Made by a program: the position numbers and the translations under genes
Shown: piece by piece, positions 52,401-60,419 of the stretch
Position numbering within the stretch: position 1 is the first letter of the stretch
Layout of the letters: every line of letters starts with the position of its first letter
NCBI RefSeq assembly: GCF_014529945.1
Contig: NZ_JACVFB010000005.1
Span: 310,001-374,000, forward strand
From: Chitinophaga varians
GTDB taxonomy: Bacteria > Bacteroidota > Bacteroidia > Chitinophagales > Chitinophagaceae
Direction: 5' to 3'
Length of the DNA stretch: 64,000 nt
The notes under the pieces: model-generated
Told to the model about the DNA's origin: nothing
Databases searched by the model: none
What the model saw: only the letters and a program-made list of their open reading frames with translations

Positions 52401-54258
52401 CTTTGAACTGCCGGTGATAAGGGTCCACACAGTCCGGAACGACGGAGAACCGGGCTTGGGGCGGTAATATCTGAATATATTTTGGTTTGAGCAGTTCACG
52501 GATACAGCCGTTGTTATTCACTACCAGGCGTACGTCGTGCTGGCCGATATGATTAAAGCTGTAGCTGGGGTCTTTGCCGGTGATGGTACCATTGTCCTGC
52601 GGAAAAATCCACATGTAGGTAACATAAGGCCCAACAGGTGTGGACAGGTTGGTAAACTGCACGGGGTCTATCGCACAGGATATGAGTGGCGTTGCCGTAA
52701 AGTCCACTACGGGCGGTGCTCCGGTATGGAAAGTAGTTTTAGCTTCTGCAGTACAACCACCAACGGTCGTTATTTTCAGTGTGACTATAAAAATTCCTTC
52801 TTTGTCAAAAACATGCGTGGGATTGGCCTCGTTGGAGGTGGTGCCATCTCCGAAGTCCCATGCATAGCTGGCCACGGCATCGATACTGGTCACCTGCGCG
52901 TTAAACGGAATGGTCATCGGTAGGCAGCCTTCCGTGCCGGCGGGGAAGATCGTGGCAGATGGCGGGGTGATGAGGATGTAGCCGTTTTTGCCCGCTGTTG
53001 TTGTACAATTGCTGCCATTGGAAGCCTGGAGCGTAATGCTATATGAACCGTAGCGGTTATAGGTATGTGTTGGATTTTCTTCCGTAGAGGTGGTGCCGTC
53101 GCCAAAGTCCCATAACCAGGAAGTCGCGTTCTGCGACTGTGCTTTAAAGCTGGTGGTGAGCGGGGCTGCGCAAGACCTGGTAGGAGTGCCTATGGGATCG
53201 ATCGTAGGGCGTTCGTTGATATGTACTGTTTGTTCAATATCCTGAGAGCAGGTACCGATGGTGGCGCTCATCTTCACCTTGTAATCACCGGCAGCGGCAG
53301 CAAAAAAGGAAGAGTTGAAGCCGGTAACAGTGCTGCCGTCCGGCAGGGTCCACGTAATCTTATCAGGTACAGGGGTGGTAGTGCTGGACAATGTGGCCAG
53401 CGTGCCGGCACATCCTTGTTTCAGCTCGAAGCCGGGCGTTAGTTTTTTGATGACAACAAAATCCTTTTTCACCAGTGGCGCCGCGCAGCTGTTGGTGCTG
53501 GTGGGAAGGAGCGTGACGGTAAAACTGCCTTCTGTGGTATAGGTGTGAACGGCGTCTGTGCCCGTAGTACCGTCACCGTAGTCCCACACATACGAGATCG
53601 GATCTCCGGTGGTGTTGGTGCTTGTGTTCTGGAAGGTGACTGTTAGCGGCGCTACGCAGCTCTGTGTTTTGTCTGCCGTGAAAGAGAGTACCGGCGCTTC
53701 TTTGGCGGTGATGGTCACCGGATCGCTGCTGGTGCGGCATCCTTTGCTGTTGGTTACCAGGCTGATAACGTTGTATGAACCGGTTTCCGTGAATTCGTGG
53801 GAAACGGTGGGGCCTCCGTCAGCAGCACCGTCGCCGAAGTTCCAGATGATGCTTTCGATGGTGCCGTCGCCGGGGGTGGAGTGGTCGGTAAAATTAACCT
53901 TCAGCGGTTTACAGCCGCTGGTTTTATCCACCGTAAAGGAAACGACCGGTCTGTTGTACACGGTAATGTCTACTGTTTTGGTGATTTTTTTTCCTGAATA
54001 ATCCACTGTGAGAACGACGTGATATACGCCCGGATCAGGGAATATTCTGGAAGGAGTGGGGTTGCCGGTCACCTTGGCGCCGATACCGAAATCCCATTCC
54101 AGGCTGGTATAGCCGGGATCGAGACGGGTATTGAAAGCAACCGTAAAAGGAGGACAATCGGCAGTTTTATCTGGTAAAATCTCTACGTTTTGCGCTAACA
54201 GGTCACAGGAAAATACAAGCAGGAGTAGCAAAACGATGGCAATCCTAGTGTTTTTCAT
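49423..54258 (-). CDS. Giant T9SS type B PKD cargo protein (1611 aa), paralogue of the next gene
   Basis: The start is the ATG at 54256-54258 (MKNTRIAIVLLLLLVFSCDLLAQ), which gives a normal signal peptide. A TTG 15 codons upstream would not. About 15 PKD-type domains, three terminal Ig/PKD-like domains and the type B sorting domain (IPNTFSPNGDGMNDVFYI ... GNVTLIR) occur in the same order as in the 1617-residue neighbour. Identity by eye is highest in the sorting domain. It is the first gene of the four-gene cargo/SprF operon; the gap to the next gene is 91 bases. Confidence 0.88.
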   Translation of the reverse strand: MKNTRIAIVLLLLLVFSCDLLAQNVEILPDKTADCPPFTVAFNTRLDPGYTSLEWDFGIGAKVTGNPTPSRIFPDPGVYHVVLTVDYSGKKITKTVDITVYNRPVVSFTVDKTSGCKPLKVNFTDHSTPGDGTIESIIWNFGDGAADGGPTVSHEFTETGSYNVISLVTNSKGCRTSSDPVTITAKEAPVLSFTADKTQSCVAPLTVTFQNTSTNTTGDPISYVWDYGDGTTGTDAVHTYTTEGSFTVTLLPTSTNSCAAPLVKKDFVVIKKLTPGFELKQGCAGTLATLSSTTTPVPDKITWTLPDGSTVTGFNSSFFAAAAGDYKVKMSATIGTCSQDIEQTVHINERPTIDPIGTPTRSCAAPLTTSFKAQSQNATSWLWDFGDGTTSTEENPTHTYNRYGSYSITLQASNGSNCTTTAGKNGYILITPPSATIFPAGTEGCLPMTIPFNAQVTSIDAVASYAWDFGDGTTSNEANPTHVFDKEGIFIVTLKITTVGGCTAEAKTTFHTGAPPVVDFTATPLISCAIDPVQFTNLSTPVGPYVTYMWIFPQDNGTITGKDPSYSFNHIGQHDVRLVVNNNGCIRELLKPKYIQILPPQARFSVVPDCVDPYHRQFKDASDFGPEPAPQKKWFWDFGEGGATSTLQNPEFHYTTTGSKTVKLRVDNGVCKSDTIININIIDEKPVLMPDVPWVCIGKSLHVSLGPLTAGNINSYAWDWGDNTQLYFMGYEMDPSKGLSHIYRKSGTYTIKLTIVDKNGCVRTAVPVTVDVHGAVADFTVTGRKCIKDELTFTDKSTIDAGNKIVNWTWDFGDGSPVESNNIQPLNSKHTYTNFKSYTVTLTTTDQYGCIIPAQQQVYLEAVKADFSQPANVVCKGSRFYFNSRSAGSVVDYAWDFGDNTTGTGDNPAKTYTASGTYDVTLKITTREGCTDQITKKQALRIPDPVADFSFPPNLELCPPVTVPFTNKSSDYVKSLWEFGDNSTSSKNDPGNHIYVRAKTYNVKLTVYSEGDCPASKTIPVTIEGPDGSFTATPATGCVPLAVSITAVANKTTNFQWDFDDGTVLKTTAPVAPAHTYTKPGIYTPRVSLIDDKGCAVKAEGDDKIVADNAVADFTIDNSAACGGGNVLFKNTSTAVTNDLLGLPFASKWTYTPTNTGTGKDGSFNYPQPGNYNVTLEITSNYGCKDQKTLPVVIPPQPQPAIAAIPELCVAGKVQLRGSDTKNLPATKWKWQLGNGQEFDIPSPPDMDFNTIGVTPVKLTITNADGSCPASATANIVVHPAPNLQPTPLESSICKGASLQLFANTDDNATVSWTPYNISSATSKTPTVKPDKDMVYTIQAVSEFGCKSTGSVRVTVIQPFRMFALDATICAGKSVQMQSGGAYRYKWIPTTGLDNANIADPVATPATTTNYQVVGYDDIGCFTDTVLAKVTVQPSPQVNLGPDMEVAAGSIIPIPAVGSSDITQVEWTPINNLSCNTCLAPVVTPKGSTIYHVTVMNRYGCIASDDIHIKTICNGGNIFIPNTFSPNGDGMNDVFYIRGRGMQTVRVFRIYNRWGQVMFERFGITGDDPSFGWDGRFKGTLLNPDVYVYYAEVICDSGESIIMKGNVTLIR

Positions 54259-54304
54259 CAGGCATAGGGTGGTCAATCGGGAAATAAAGTATAAAAATAA
54301 CAAT

Positions 54305-54312
54305 TATGTTTG
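54305..54312 (+). promoter_or_regulatory. -7 promoter box (TATGTTTG) for the TPMT-like gene
   Basis: A TAnnTTTG match between the divergent PKD gene and the methyltransferase. It overlaps an in-frame ATG at 54306, which favours the later ATG at 54342 as start. Confidence 0.4.
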
Positions 54313-54341
54313 TAAATAGCGATTTTAAGCGGAATGATAAT

Positions 54342-54923
54342 ATGGAGACTACAGACCCTCAATACTGGAATAACCGTTATTTGACAGGAGATATCGGTTG
54401 GGATATGGGCCGGGTGTCACCTCCCCTGCAAGCGTATATTGATCAGCTGGAGGACCGGGACCTGGAAATACTGATACCGGGCGCCGGCAACAGTTACGAA
54501 GCGGCTTACCTGCTGGAGAAAGGATTTCGCCGGGTAACGGTACTGGATATAGCACCGGCGCTGATCGGGCAATTGCGACAGACTTTTGCCGGTACAGCTT
54601 TGCAAATAGTGGAAGATGATTTTTTTCAGCATCAGGGAAAGTATGATGTGGTATTGGAACAGACCTTCTTTTGCGCGCTGGACCCCTCTTTCCGCCAGGA
54701 CTATGTAACGCACATGCATACACTGATCAAGCCCGGTGGTCATCTGGCCGGCGTATTGTTTAACAGAAGTTTTTCACACGATGGCCCGCCTTTTGGGGGG
54801 AGTGAGGCTGAGTACCGGGAATTGTTTGCACCATTATTCAAACTGAAAACATTAGCAGCGTGCTATAATTCTCACCCTGCCCGACAGGGGACCGAAGTGT
54901 TTATTAATTTTTTACCGAAATAA
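54342..54923 (+). CDS. TPMT-family SAM-dependent methyltransferase
   Basis: A 193-residue protein. It opens with METTDPQYWNNRYLTGDIGWDMG, the thiopurine-methyltransferase-like N-terminus. The SAM-binding LIPGAGNSYEAAYLLEKGF, VTVLDIAPALI and DVVLEQTFFCALDPSFRQDYV follow, the last typical of the group. It probably methylates a small thiol, selenium or halide compound; the substrate is not evident. An upstream in-frame ATG at 54306 lies inside a promoter box. Six bases separate it from the rhodanese gene, so the two are co-transcribed. Confidence 0.83.
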   Translation: METTDPQYWNNRYLTGDIGWDMGRVSPPLQAYIDQLEDRDLEILIPGAGNSYEAAYLLEKGFRRVTVLDIAPALIGQLRQTFAGTALQIVEDDFFQHQGKYDVVLEQTFFCALDPSFRQDYVTHMHTLIKPGGHLAGVLFNRSFSHDGPPFGGSEAEYRELFAPLFKLKTLAACYNSHPARQGTEVFINFLPK

Positions 54924-54929
54924 TCCAGT

Positions 54930-55616
54930 ATGTACCGTTTTTTGATGGCCGCCCTGCTGTTGTGCACGGGTGGCGCTTTACAAGCCCAACAGCCGCAACA
55001 GGAAGATGCGACGACTTTTGCCAAAGACATTCAACAACCTGGTGTACAGGTATTTGATGTGCGTACGGCAGCAGAATTTAACACTGGTCATCTGCCTCAT
55101 GCTTTACAGGCGGATTATACCAACAAACCGGAATTTAATGAGCGGGTGAAATATCTCGACAAACAGAAGCCCGTGTATATCTATTGCCTCAGCGGAGGGC
55201 GCAGCAATAAAGCGGCACAATGGATGCGGGAGAATGGTTTCAGCAAAGTAGTGGAACTGGAAAATGGCGTGAATGCCTGGAAACAGGCTGGTTTACAGTT
55301 GGAAGGCGTGCATGCTAAAAAGCCACAACTGACGATGGACGCTTACAACAAAGGAATCGCTAAAGGTGTGGTGCTGACAGATGTAGGTGCTGAATGGTGT
55401 CCTCCCTGTAAACAGCTGGAACCAATATTGGCCGCGTTTCTGAAAGGTCATCAACAGGTGAAGCTGGTGAAAGTAGATGGAGGCAATGATACCGAGGTGA
55501 TGAAAGCTATAGGAGCCAAAGGATTGCCGACGCTGATCGTGTATAAAGATGGTAAAGAAGTGTGGAGGAAGCAGGGCGTTGCTACAGCAGAGGAGTTGGC
55601 CGCAGCCGTGAAATAA
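54930..55616 (+). CDS. Rhodanese-thioredoxin fusion protein, exported
   Basis: A signal peptide (about 1-20, ending ALQAQ) leads into a rhodanese domain (about 30-125) with active-site C86 in YCLSGGRS. A thioredoxin domain follows (about 135-228) with AEWCPPCK (C157, C160) and the cis-Pro segment KGLPTLIVY. The protein is probably periplasmic and may couple sulfur transfer with disulfide chemistry. It is co-transcribed with the TPMT-like methyltransferase, which fits a thiol or sulfur role. The substrate is unknown. Confidence 0.87.
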   Translation: MYRFLMAALLLCTGGALQAQQPQQEDATTFAKDIQQPGVQVFDVRTAAEFNTGHLPHALQADYTNKPEFNERVKYLDKQKPVYIYCLSGGRSNKAAQWMRENGFSKVVELENGVNAWKQAGLQLEGVHAKKPQLTMDAYNKGIAKGVVLTDVGAEWCPPCKQLEPILAAFLKGHQQVKLVKVDGGNDTEVMKAIGAKGLPTLIVYKDGKEVWRKQGVATAEELAAAVK

Positions 55617-55642
55617 AGTAGAAAACAATATTCAAATAAAAA

Positions 55643-55674
55643 CCCCGGGTCACTTTATTGCCCGGGGCTTTTTT
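55643..55674. terminator. Bidirectional terminator between convergent genes
   Basis: CCCCGGG (55643-55649) pairs with CCCGGGG (55661-55667). T-runs follow on the plus strand and, as an A-run before the stem, also on the minus strand. It serves the rhodanese-thioredoxin gene and the DUF4382 gene. Confidence 0.85.
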
Positions 55675-55684
55675 ATGTTATAAA

Positions 55685-56476
55685 TTATAAATGAAGTGTG
55701 ATGGCGTTGACAGTAGTTACCTGGCCGGTAGTGACGTTTACATTGGTGACGAGGGTATCTTTTACGGTACCATCACCCACAATGGAAACGTTATAAGCAC
55801 CTGCGCTCAGGCCCGGGATCAGGTAGGTACCTGTTAACGGGTCGGGTTTAGCAGCTGCTATTGTATCCATATTTTGAATAGCATAAATGCCGGACACATG
55901 GAGCAGCGGTAATGCGATGCCTTTGATGGAGCCGCTGGTAGCCTGTGTATACGTGCGGATCACCGGTTTCAGCACGTAGCCGCCATTGCCGGTTGTTACC
56001 ACAGAGCGGTTAGCATCGAAATCGAGCCAGAGACGGTATTCAATGCCGGCTGTCAGGGTAGCGTGCACATTGAGTTTCAGGCCTGACTGTTGCGCGGAAG
56101 GTGTAGACAACGGATAGGAGGTGCCTTTTACTACCACGCTGTTATTGGTACCCAGTATTAGTCTGATTTGGGAAATGTTGCCGGCCGGTATATCCTGTGA
56201 CGCCAGCACGGTATCAAGGCCGTTGCTGAAATTCAGCAGGTTGTAAATACCAAGGCGCAGCAGATGGATGGATTGCCAGCCGTTGTCAGTATTGGAGGCG
56301 TTCACCTGTACGTCCTGAATGTCTATGTTCACCGCGTCATAGTTGGCGGGAGCGTCGGTAAGATATACCGTCATTTTAGCTTTACCACTGTTGTCAGAAT
56401 CATTTTTGTTGCAGGCAGTAAATAACAGTGCAAGTGCAGGCAGGGCTACAATAGCGGCCCAGGTTCGGTTTTTCAT
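55685..56476 (-). CDS. DUF4382 lipoprotein
   Basis: A 263-residue protein with a lipobox (LLFTAC, C22) followed by NKNDSDNSG, so it is probably lipidated and exported. DUF4382 spans about 34-160 (MTVYLTDAPANYDAVNIDIQDVQV is its typical start). A carboxypeptidase-regulatory-like beta domain follows (about 175-260, TGTYLIPGLSAGAYNVSIVGDG). The function of the family is unknown. It stands alone. Confidence 0.87.
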   Translation of the reverse strand: MKNRTWAAIVALPALALLFTACNKNDSDNSGKAKMTVYLTDAPANYDAVNIDIQDVQVNASNTDNGWQSIHLLRLGIYNLLNFSNGLDTVLASQDIPAGNISQIRLILGTNNSVVVKGTSYPLSTPSAQQSGLKLNVHATLTAGIEYRLWLDFDANRSVVTTGNGGYVLKPVIRTYTQATSGSIKGIALPLLHVSGIYAIQNMDTIAAAKPDPLTGTYLIPGLSAGAYNVSIVGDGTVKDTLVTNVNVTTGQVTTVNAITLHL

Positions 56477-56671
56477 GATTTAAATGTTTAGACAGAGATT
56501 GAATTGCAAAAATAATATAATCTATAAAGTATGGCGTTTCGACGATCTACTGGTATTCATTTGGCTGTCTGATGATTTGCATTCCAACATTCGTTTACGT
56601 TATAACAAACCACAGGCCAATTCCTGTGACTGCTTATCTGTAGGGAGGTTTAGCGATGTGGATAACTGAAA

Positions 56672-56705
56672 CGGGCCCACTGAATGGCATCAGTGGGCCC
56701 GTTTT
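56672..56705 (-). terminator. Hairpin after the M32 carboxypeptidase gene
   Basis: CGGGCCCACTG and CAGTGGGCCCG form an 11-base perfect stem around AATGGCAT. Short T-runs lie on both outer sides. It follows the M32 stop on the minus strand. Confidence 0.75.
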
Positions 56706-56730
56706 CGGGTATTGTCGTACCGGCGTGAAT

Positions 56731-58242
56731 TTACCAGTTGTAAATACCGGCATATTTTTTCGCTGCGTAGTCGAGGAAATAACTGAATTGTAGTTCCTGG
56801 CCGGTCACTTTCTTACAGAGTTCATTGGAAGTATAGAACCGTCCGAAGGGATGGATATTGGCGCGCAGCCATTCGAGCAGCGAATGGTAGTTGCCCTGGC
56901 TGATCGCATTGTCCAGCCCTGGTACCTGCTTTTGGGCGGTGGTAAAGAACTGGGCGGCATAGAAGCTGCCGAGGGAGTAGGTAGGGAAATAACCGAAGCT
57001 GCCGTGTGACCAGTGGATGTCCTGTAAAACGCCCTGTACGTCATCCGGTACAGTTACGTGCAGGTATTGCCGGTAGTGCTCATTCCATACCTGTTGCAGA
57101 TCGTTGACCGGAATACTGCCATCCATCAGTCCTTTTTCTATTTCATAGCGGATCATGATGTGAAAATGGTAGGTTAGTTCATCCGCTTCCGTACGGATCA
57201 GGGATGGCTGCACCTGATTGATGGCCTGATAGAATCTTTCCACTGATACGTTGCCCAGGTTTTCGGGGAAGAGCTGCTGTAGGCGGGCGTAGTGGAATTT
57301 CCAGAAGTTCAGGCTGCGGCCCACGTTGTTTTCCCAGAGGCGGGATTGTGATTCGTGGATGCCGAGGCTGGCAGCTTCTCCGCAGGGGAGGCCGTATTGT
57401 TCTGCCGGGAGGCCTTGTTCGTAGAGGGCGTGGCCGCCTTCATGGATGCAGCTCCAGGTCATATTGCCGAAGTCATTCTCATCGATGCGGGTGGTGACGC
57501 GTACATCGTGGGGGTTGAAGCTGGTAGTGAAAGGGTGCTCGGAGATATCCTGCCTGCCGGCCTGGAGATCGTAACCCATTTCTTTCAGCAGATCGAGGCC
57601 CAGCTGCCACTGTTTATCGCGATCATAGTGTTTTAGCAGGAAATCTTTTTCTACCTGTGGTCTGGCTTCAATTTTCGCCAGCAGGGGGGAGAGGGCTTTT
57701 TTCACGTCCTCAAAGATTTTGTCCAGCATGGTAGTGGTGGCGCCTTTCTCGTATTCGTTGAGCAGGGCGTTATAGGGATGGCCTTCATATCCCAGGATGG
57801 TGGTTTCCTGTTTTTTGAGGGCGATCATTTTGGTGAGGGCCGGCGCAAAGATGCTGTAGTCGTTGGCTTTACGGGCTTTGATCCAGGCGTGGTAGCATTC
57901 GTTGGTGGTATTGGACATCTCTGCCACGAACGATGCCGGATATTTTTTGTTTTTATCGTAGTCTTCCAGGGAGAGGGCGATGTTTTTCTGCTGGAGGGCG
58001 TCGAGTTCGCTGTGGTTGTGCAGTTGCCGGAGCAGGTCGCCGAGGGCGTCTTCGGTGAACAGTTCATGGGCGATGCCGCTGAGGGTGGTCAGTTGCTGGC
58101 CTCTGAAGGCGGCGCCTTTTTCAGGCAGGTATGTTTCCTGGTCCCAGCCCAATACAGCCATGGTGTTTCTTACGTCTGCAATTTTTTGCATCTTTGACTG
58201 GTACCCGGTATATTGTTCTGCAGTAGATTTGCTTCCTGTCAT
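56731..58242 (-). CDS. M32 family metallocarboxypeptidase
   Basis: A zinc carboxypeptidase of the Taq type, 503 residues. The motif HEGGH (H267, E268, H271) sits in CIHEGGHALYEQGLP, followed by GIHESQSRLWEN, which supplies the third ligand Glu. DVRVTTRIDENDF and the C-terminal LRANIHPFGRFY are also typical. No signal peptide, so cytoplasmic. The start is the ATG at 58240-58242 (MTGSKSTAEQY). It is divergent from the Nif3 gene with only 43 bases between start codons. Confidence 0.92.
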   Translation of the reverse strand: MTGSKSTAEQYTGYQSKMQKIADVRNTMAVLGWDQETYLPEKGAAFRGQQLTTLSGIAHELFTEDALGDLLRQLHNHSELDALQQKNIALSLEDYDKNKKYPASFVAEMSNTTNECYHAWIKARKANDYSIFAPALTKMIALKKQETTILGYEGHPYNALLNEYEKGATTTMLDKIFEDVKKALSPLLAKIEARPQVEKDFLLKHYDRDKQWQLGLDLLKEMGYDLQAGRQDISEHPFTTSFNPHDVRVTTRIDENDFGNMTWSCIHEGGHALYEQGLPAEQYGLPCGEAASLGIHESQSRLWENNVGRSLNFWKFHYARLQQLFPENLGNVSVERFYQAINQVQPSLIRTEADELTYHFHIMIRYEIEKGLMDGSIPVNDLQQVWNEHYRQYLHVTVPDDVQGVLQDIHWSHGSFGYFPTYSLGSFYAAQFFTTAQKQVPGLDNAISQGNYHSLLEWLRANIHPFGRFYTSNELCKKVTGQELQFSYFLDYAAKKYAGIYNW

Positions 58243-58256
58243 AACTGGATTTTTTG

Positions 58257-58283
58257 CAAATGTACAGGATACCAATTGCTTTG
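58257..58283. promoter_or_regulatory. Overlapping divergent promoter boxes (M32 and Nif3)
   Basis: On the minus strand TACATTTG (58257-58264) fits TAnnTTTG for the M32 gene. On the plus strand TTGCTTTG (58276-58283) is one base from consensus and ends two bases before the Nif3 ATG. The 43-base gap must hold both start signals. Confidence 0.35.
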
Positions 58284-58285
58284 CT

Positions 58286-59380
58286 ATGAAGATAAAAGAG
58301 ATCATACAGGTACTGGAGGCCTATGCGCCTTTACCGTACCAGGAAAGTTACGATAACGCCGGCCTGATCTTCGGTGATCCGTCGTGGGAGGTGACCAATG
58401 TGTTGTTGACGCTGGATGCCACCGAGGCGGTGATCGATGAGGCGATGGCGCGGGGATGCAACCTGGTGGTGGCCCATCATCCTATTGTTTTCGGCGGACT
58501 GAAAAAGATTAACGGCCGTTCCTATGTGGAGCGGGTGGCTATTAAGGCTATCAAGCATGATATTGCCGTGTATGCAGCGCATACCAATCTGGATAATGTG
58601 CGTAACGGCGTATGTGCGCAGATGGCGGACCGGCTGGGGCTGGAGCGGTGCAGGGTATTGCAGCCGAAGACCGGTCTGTTGAAGAAACTGTATACTTTTG
58701 TGCCGGTAGCGGACGCGGAGAAGGTAAGGGCTGCTTTGTTTACCGCCGGCGCCGGACATATCGGCGATTACAGCGAATGCAGCTTTAATGCCGAAGGGCA
58801 GGGCACTTTCAGGGGAGGGGCAGGTACCGATCCGTATGTAGGCACCCCTGGTGAACGACATTTTGAGACTGAAATAAAGTTGGAAGTGATTTTTCCGGTA
58901 TATTTGGAATCCGGGATTGTACAGGCCCTGTTGGCAAGCCATCCCTATGAAGAGGTGGCTTACGATGTGGTGACGCTGGACAATGCTTACCAGCAGGTAG
59001 GTTCCGGGTTGGTGGGCGAGCTGCCGGAGGCGATGGAGGAGCAGGCGTTCCTGGCGTGGGTGAAGCAGCAGTTCCAGACCGGTTGTGTGCGGTATACCCC
59101 GTTGAGGGGCCGTCCGGTAAAGAAGGTGGCTTTGTGCGGGGGAGCAGGTAGCTTTCTGCTAAAGCGGGCCATTGCGGCGGGGGCGGATGCCTATATTTCC
59201 GCGGATTTTAAATATCATGAATTTTTTGACGCTGATAATCAAATAGTTATAGCAGACATCGGACATTTCGAGAGTGAGCAGTTCACAGTGGAATTATTTT
59301 ATCATATATTGACTGAAAAATTCCGTAATTTTGCGCCTCTTAAATCTACGATTAAAACAAACCCGGTAAATTATTTATAA
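58286..59380 (+). CDS. Nif3-like dinuclear metal centre protein
   Basis: A 364-residue protein of the Nif3/YqfO family. The metal-binding segments VVAHHPIVFGGLK, AAHTNLDNVRNG and the C-terminal GHFESEQF are present. The central PII/CutA-like insertion (about 125-230) explains its length relative to short Nif3 proteins (about 250). Family members may be GTP cyclohydrolase-like enzymes, but the role is unsettled. Four bases separate it from the zinc-ribbon gene. Confidence 0.88.
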   Translation: MKIKEIIQVLEAYAPLPYQESYDNAGLIFGDPSWEVTNVLLTLDATEAVIDEAMARGCNLVVAHHPIVFGGLKKINGRSYVERVAIKAIKHDIAVYAAHTNLDNVRNGVCAQMADRLGLERCRVLQPKTGLLKKLYTFVPVADAEKVRAALFTAGAGHIGDYSECSFNAEGQGTFRGGAGTDPYVGTPGERHFETEIKLEVIFPVYLESGIVQALLASHPYEEVAYDVVTLDNAYQQVGSGLVGELPEAMEEQAFLAWVKQQFQTGCVRYTPLRGRPVKKVALCGGAGSFLLKRAIAAGADAYISADFKYHEFFDADNQIVIADIGHFESEQFTVELFYHILTEKFRNFAPLKSTIKTNPVNYL

Positions 59381-59383
59381 TAC

Positions 59384-60136
59384 ATGGCTACCGTAAAAGA
59401 ATACTCCGTTGAAGAAAAATTAGCATCTGTGCTCAAGCTGCAGAAGATTGATTCCAAGCTGGATGAAATCCAGGTGTTGAAAGGGGAGTTGCCGATTGAA
59501 GTAAAGGACCTGGAAGATGAGATCGAAGGGTTAAATACACGTCAGTCTCATATCGAAAATGAGATCAAAGGTATCCAGGACTTCGTTGCCAGCAAGAAAA
59601 CTGCTATTAAAGATGCAGAAGCGCTGATCAAGAAGTATGAGAAGCAGCAGGACAATGTGAAGAACAACCGTGAGTTTGAGGCGATCACCAAGGAAATGGA
59701 GATGCAGTCACTGGAGATCAAACTGGCTGAAAAGCATATCAAAGACGCGAACGAAGAGATAAAAGAAAAATCCCGCACCCTGGAAGTGGCTAAAAAGGCG
59801 ATCGCCGACAAAGAGGCTAACCTGAAGCACAAGAAAGGGGAACTGGAGAAAATCGTAGCAGAAACGGAGAAAGAGGAAAAAGCTTTCCGCAAGGAAAGTG
59901 AAGACGCTAAAGCCAAGGTAGACCCCCGTTTACTGGCTGCTTACGAGAAAATCCGCAAAAACTACCGTAACGGCCTGGCCGTGGTAACGGTAGAGCGTGA
60001 CTCCTGCGGCGGTTGCTACAACGCGATCCCTCCTCAACGTCAGGCAGAGATCCGTCAACACAAAAAAATCATCGTTTGTGAGCACTGCGGCCGTATCCTG
60101 GTAGACAACGACCTCGAGGCGACTGTTACCATCTGA
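59384..60136 (+). CDS. Coiled-coil protein with C4 zinc ribbon (CT398/DUF164-like)
   Basis: Residues of about 30-190 form a long, highly charged antiparallel coiled coil. A zinc ribbon follows with C208/C211 (SCGGCYNAIPP) and C232/C235 (CEHCGRIL). The family is widespread and its usual neighbour is the Nif3 gene, as here. It is proposed to act as a nucleic-acid or protein-binding adaptor; no reaction can be assigned. Confidence 0.87.
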   Translation: MATVKEYSVEEKLASVLKLQKIDSKLDEIQVLKGELPIEVKDLEDEIEGLNTRQSHIENEIKGIQDFVASKKTAIKDAEALIKKYEKQQDNVKNNREFEAITKEMEMQSLEIKLAEKHIKDANEEIKEKSRTLEVAKKAIADKEANLKHKKGELEKIVAETEKEEKAFRKESEDAKAKVDPRLLAAYEKIRKNYRNGLAVVTVERDSCGGCYNAIPPQRQAEIRQHKKIIVCEHCGRILVDNDLEATVTI

Positions 60137-60165
60137 TGCGATCAGGCACACCGAAAACATTGAAA

Positions 60166-60191
60166 AAGGGCATCCATGGATGCCCTTTTTT
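60166..60191 (+). terminator. Intrinsic terminator after the zinc-ribbon gene
   Basis: AAGGGCATCCA and TGGATGCCCTT form a perfect palindrome followed by TTTTTC, 30 bases after the stop. Confidence 0.85.
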
Positions 60192-60419
60192 CGTATAGGT
60201 GTTATCGTTATAAAAATATACTAATTTATTTAGCTTTGTTTTACTAAATATGTTAGCTTTGCCCCTGTACACCATACGCAGGTAGTTTGCGTAGCAGTTC
60301 TTTTAATTTGTGGCAGGAAATTGGATGGGGCATGCAACATTTAAAAAATGTGAATTGTTAATTTGGGATTTGTGGAATTGTTGTGTGAGATTTGAGATTA
60401 TTCCAGGAATTTTGCCCTT
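60192..60419 (+). promoter_or_regulatory. Spacer with two TAGCTTTG boxes and a long leader
   Basis: TAGCTTTG occurs at 60231-60238 and again at 60254-60261, both perfect TAnnTTTG matches 23 bases apart. The next ATG is 158 bases downstream, so any transcript would have a leader of about 150 bases. Within the leader, GTAGTTTGCGTAGC is a small imperfect repeat. No riboswitch or small gene is recognised. Confidence 0.4.

Noticed and set aside
44790..53105. Many plus-strand frames (up to about 250 codons) inside the PKD genes
   Set aside because: They mirror the repetitive PKD codons on the other strand and share no start signals or domains.
57825..58197. Open frames opposite and shifted within the M32 gene
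   Set aside because: The M32 frame carries HEGGH and conserved flanks. The others are shadows.
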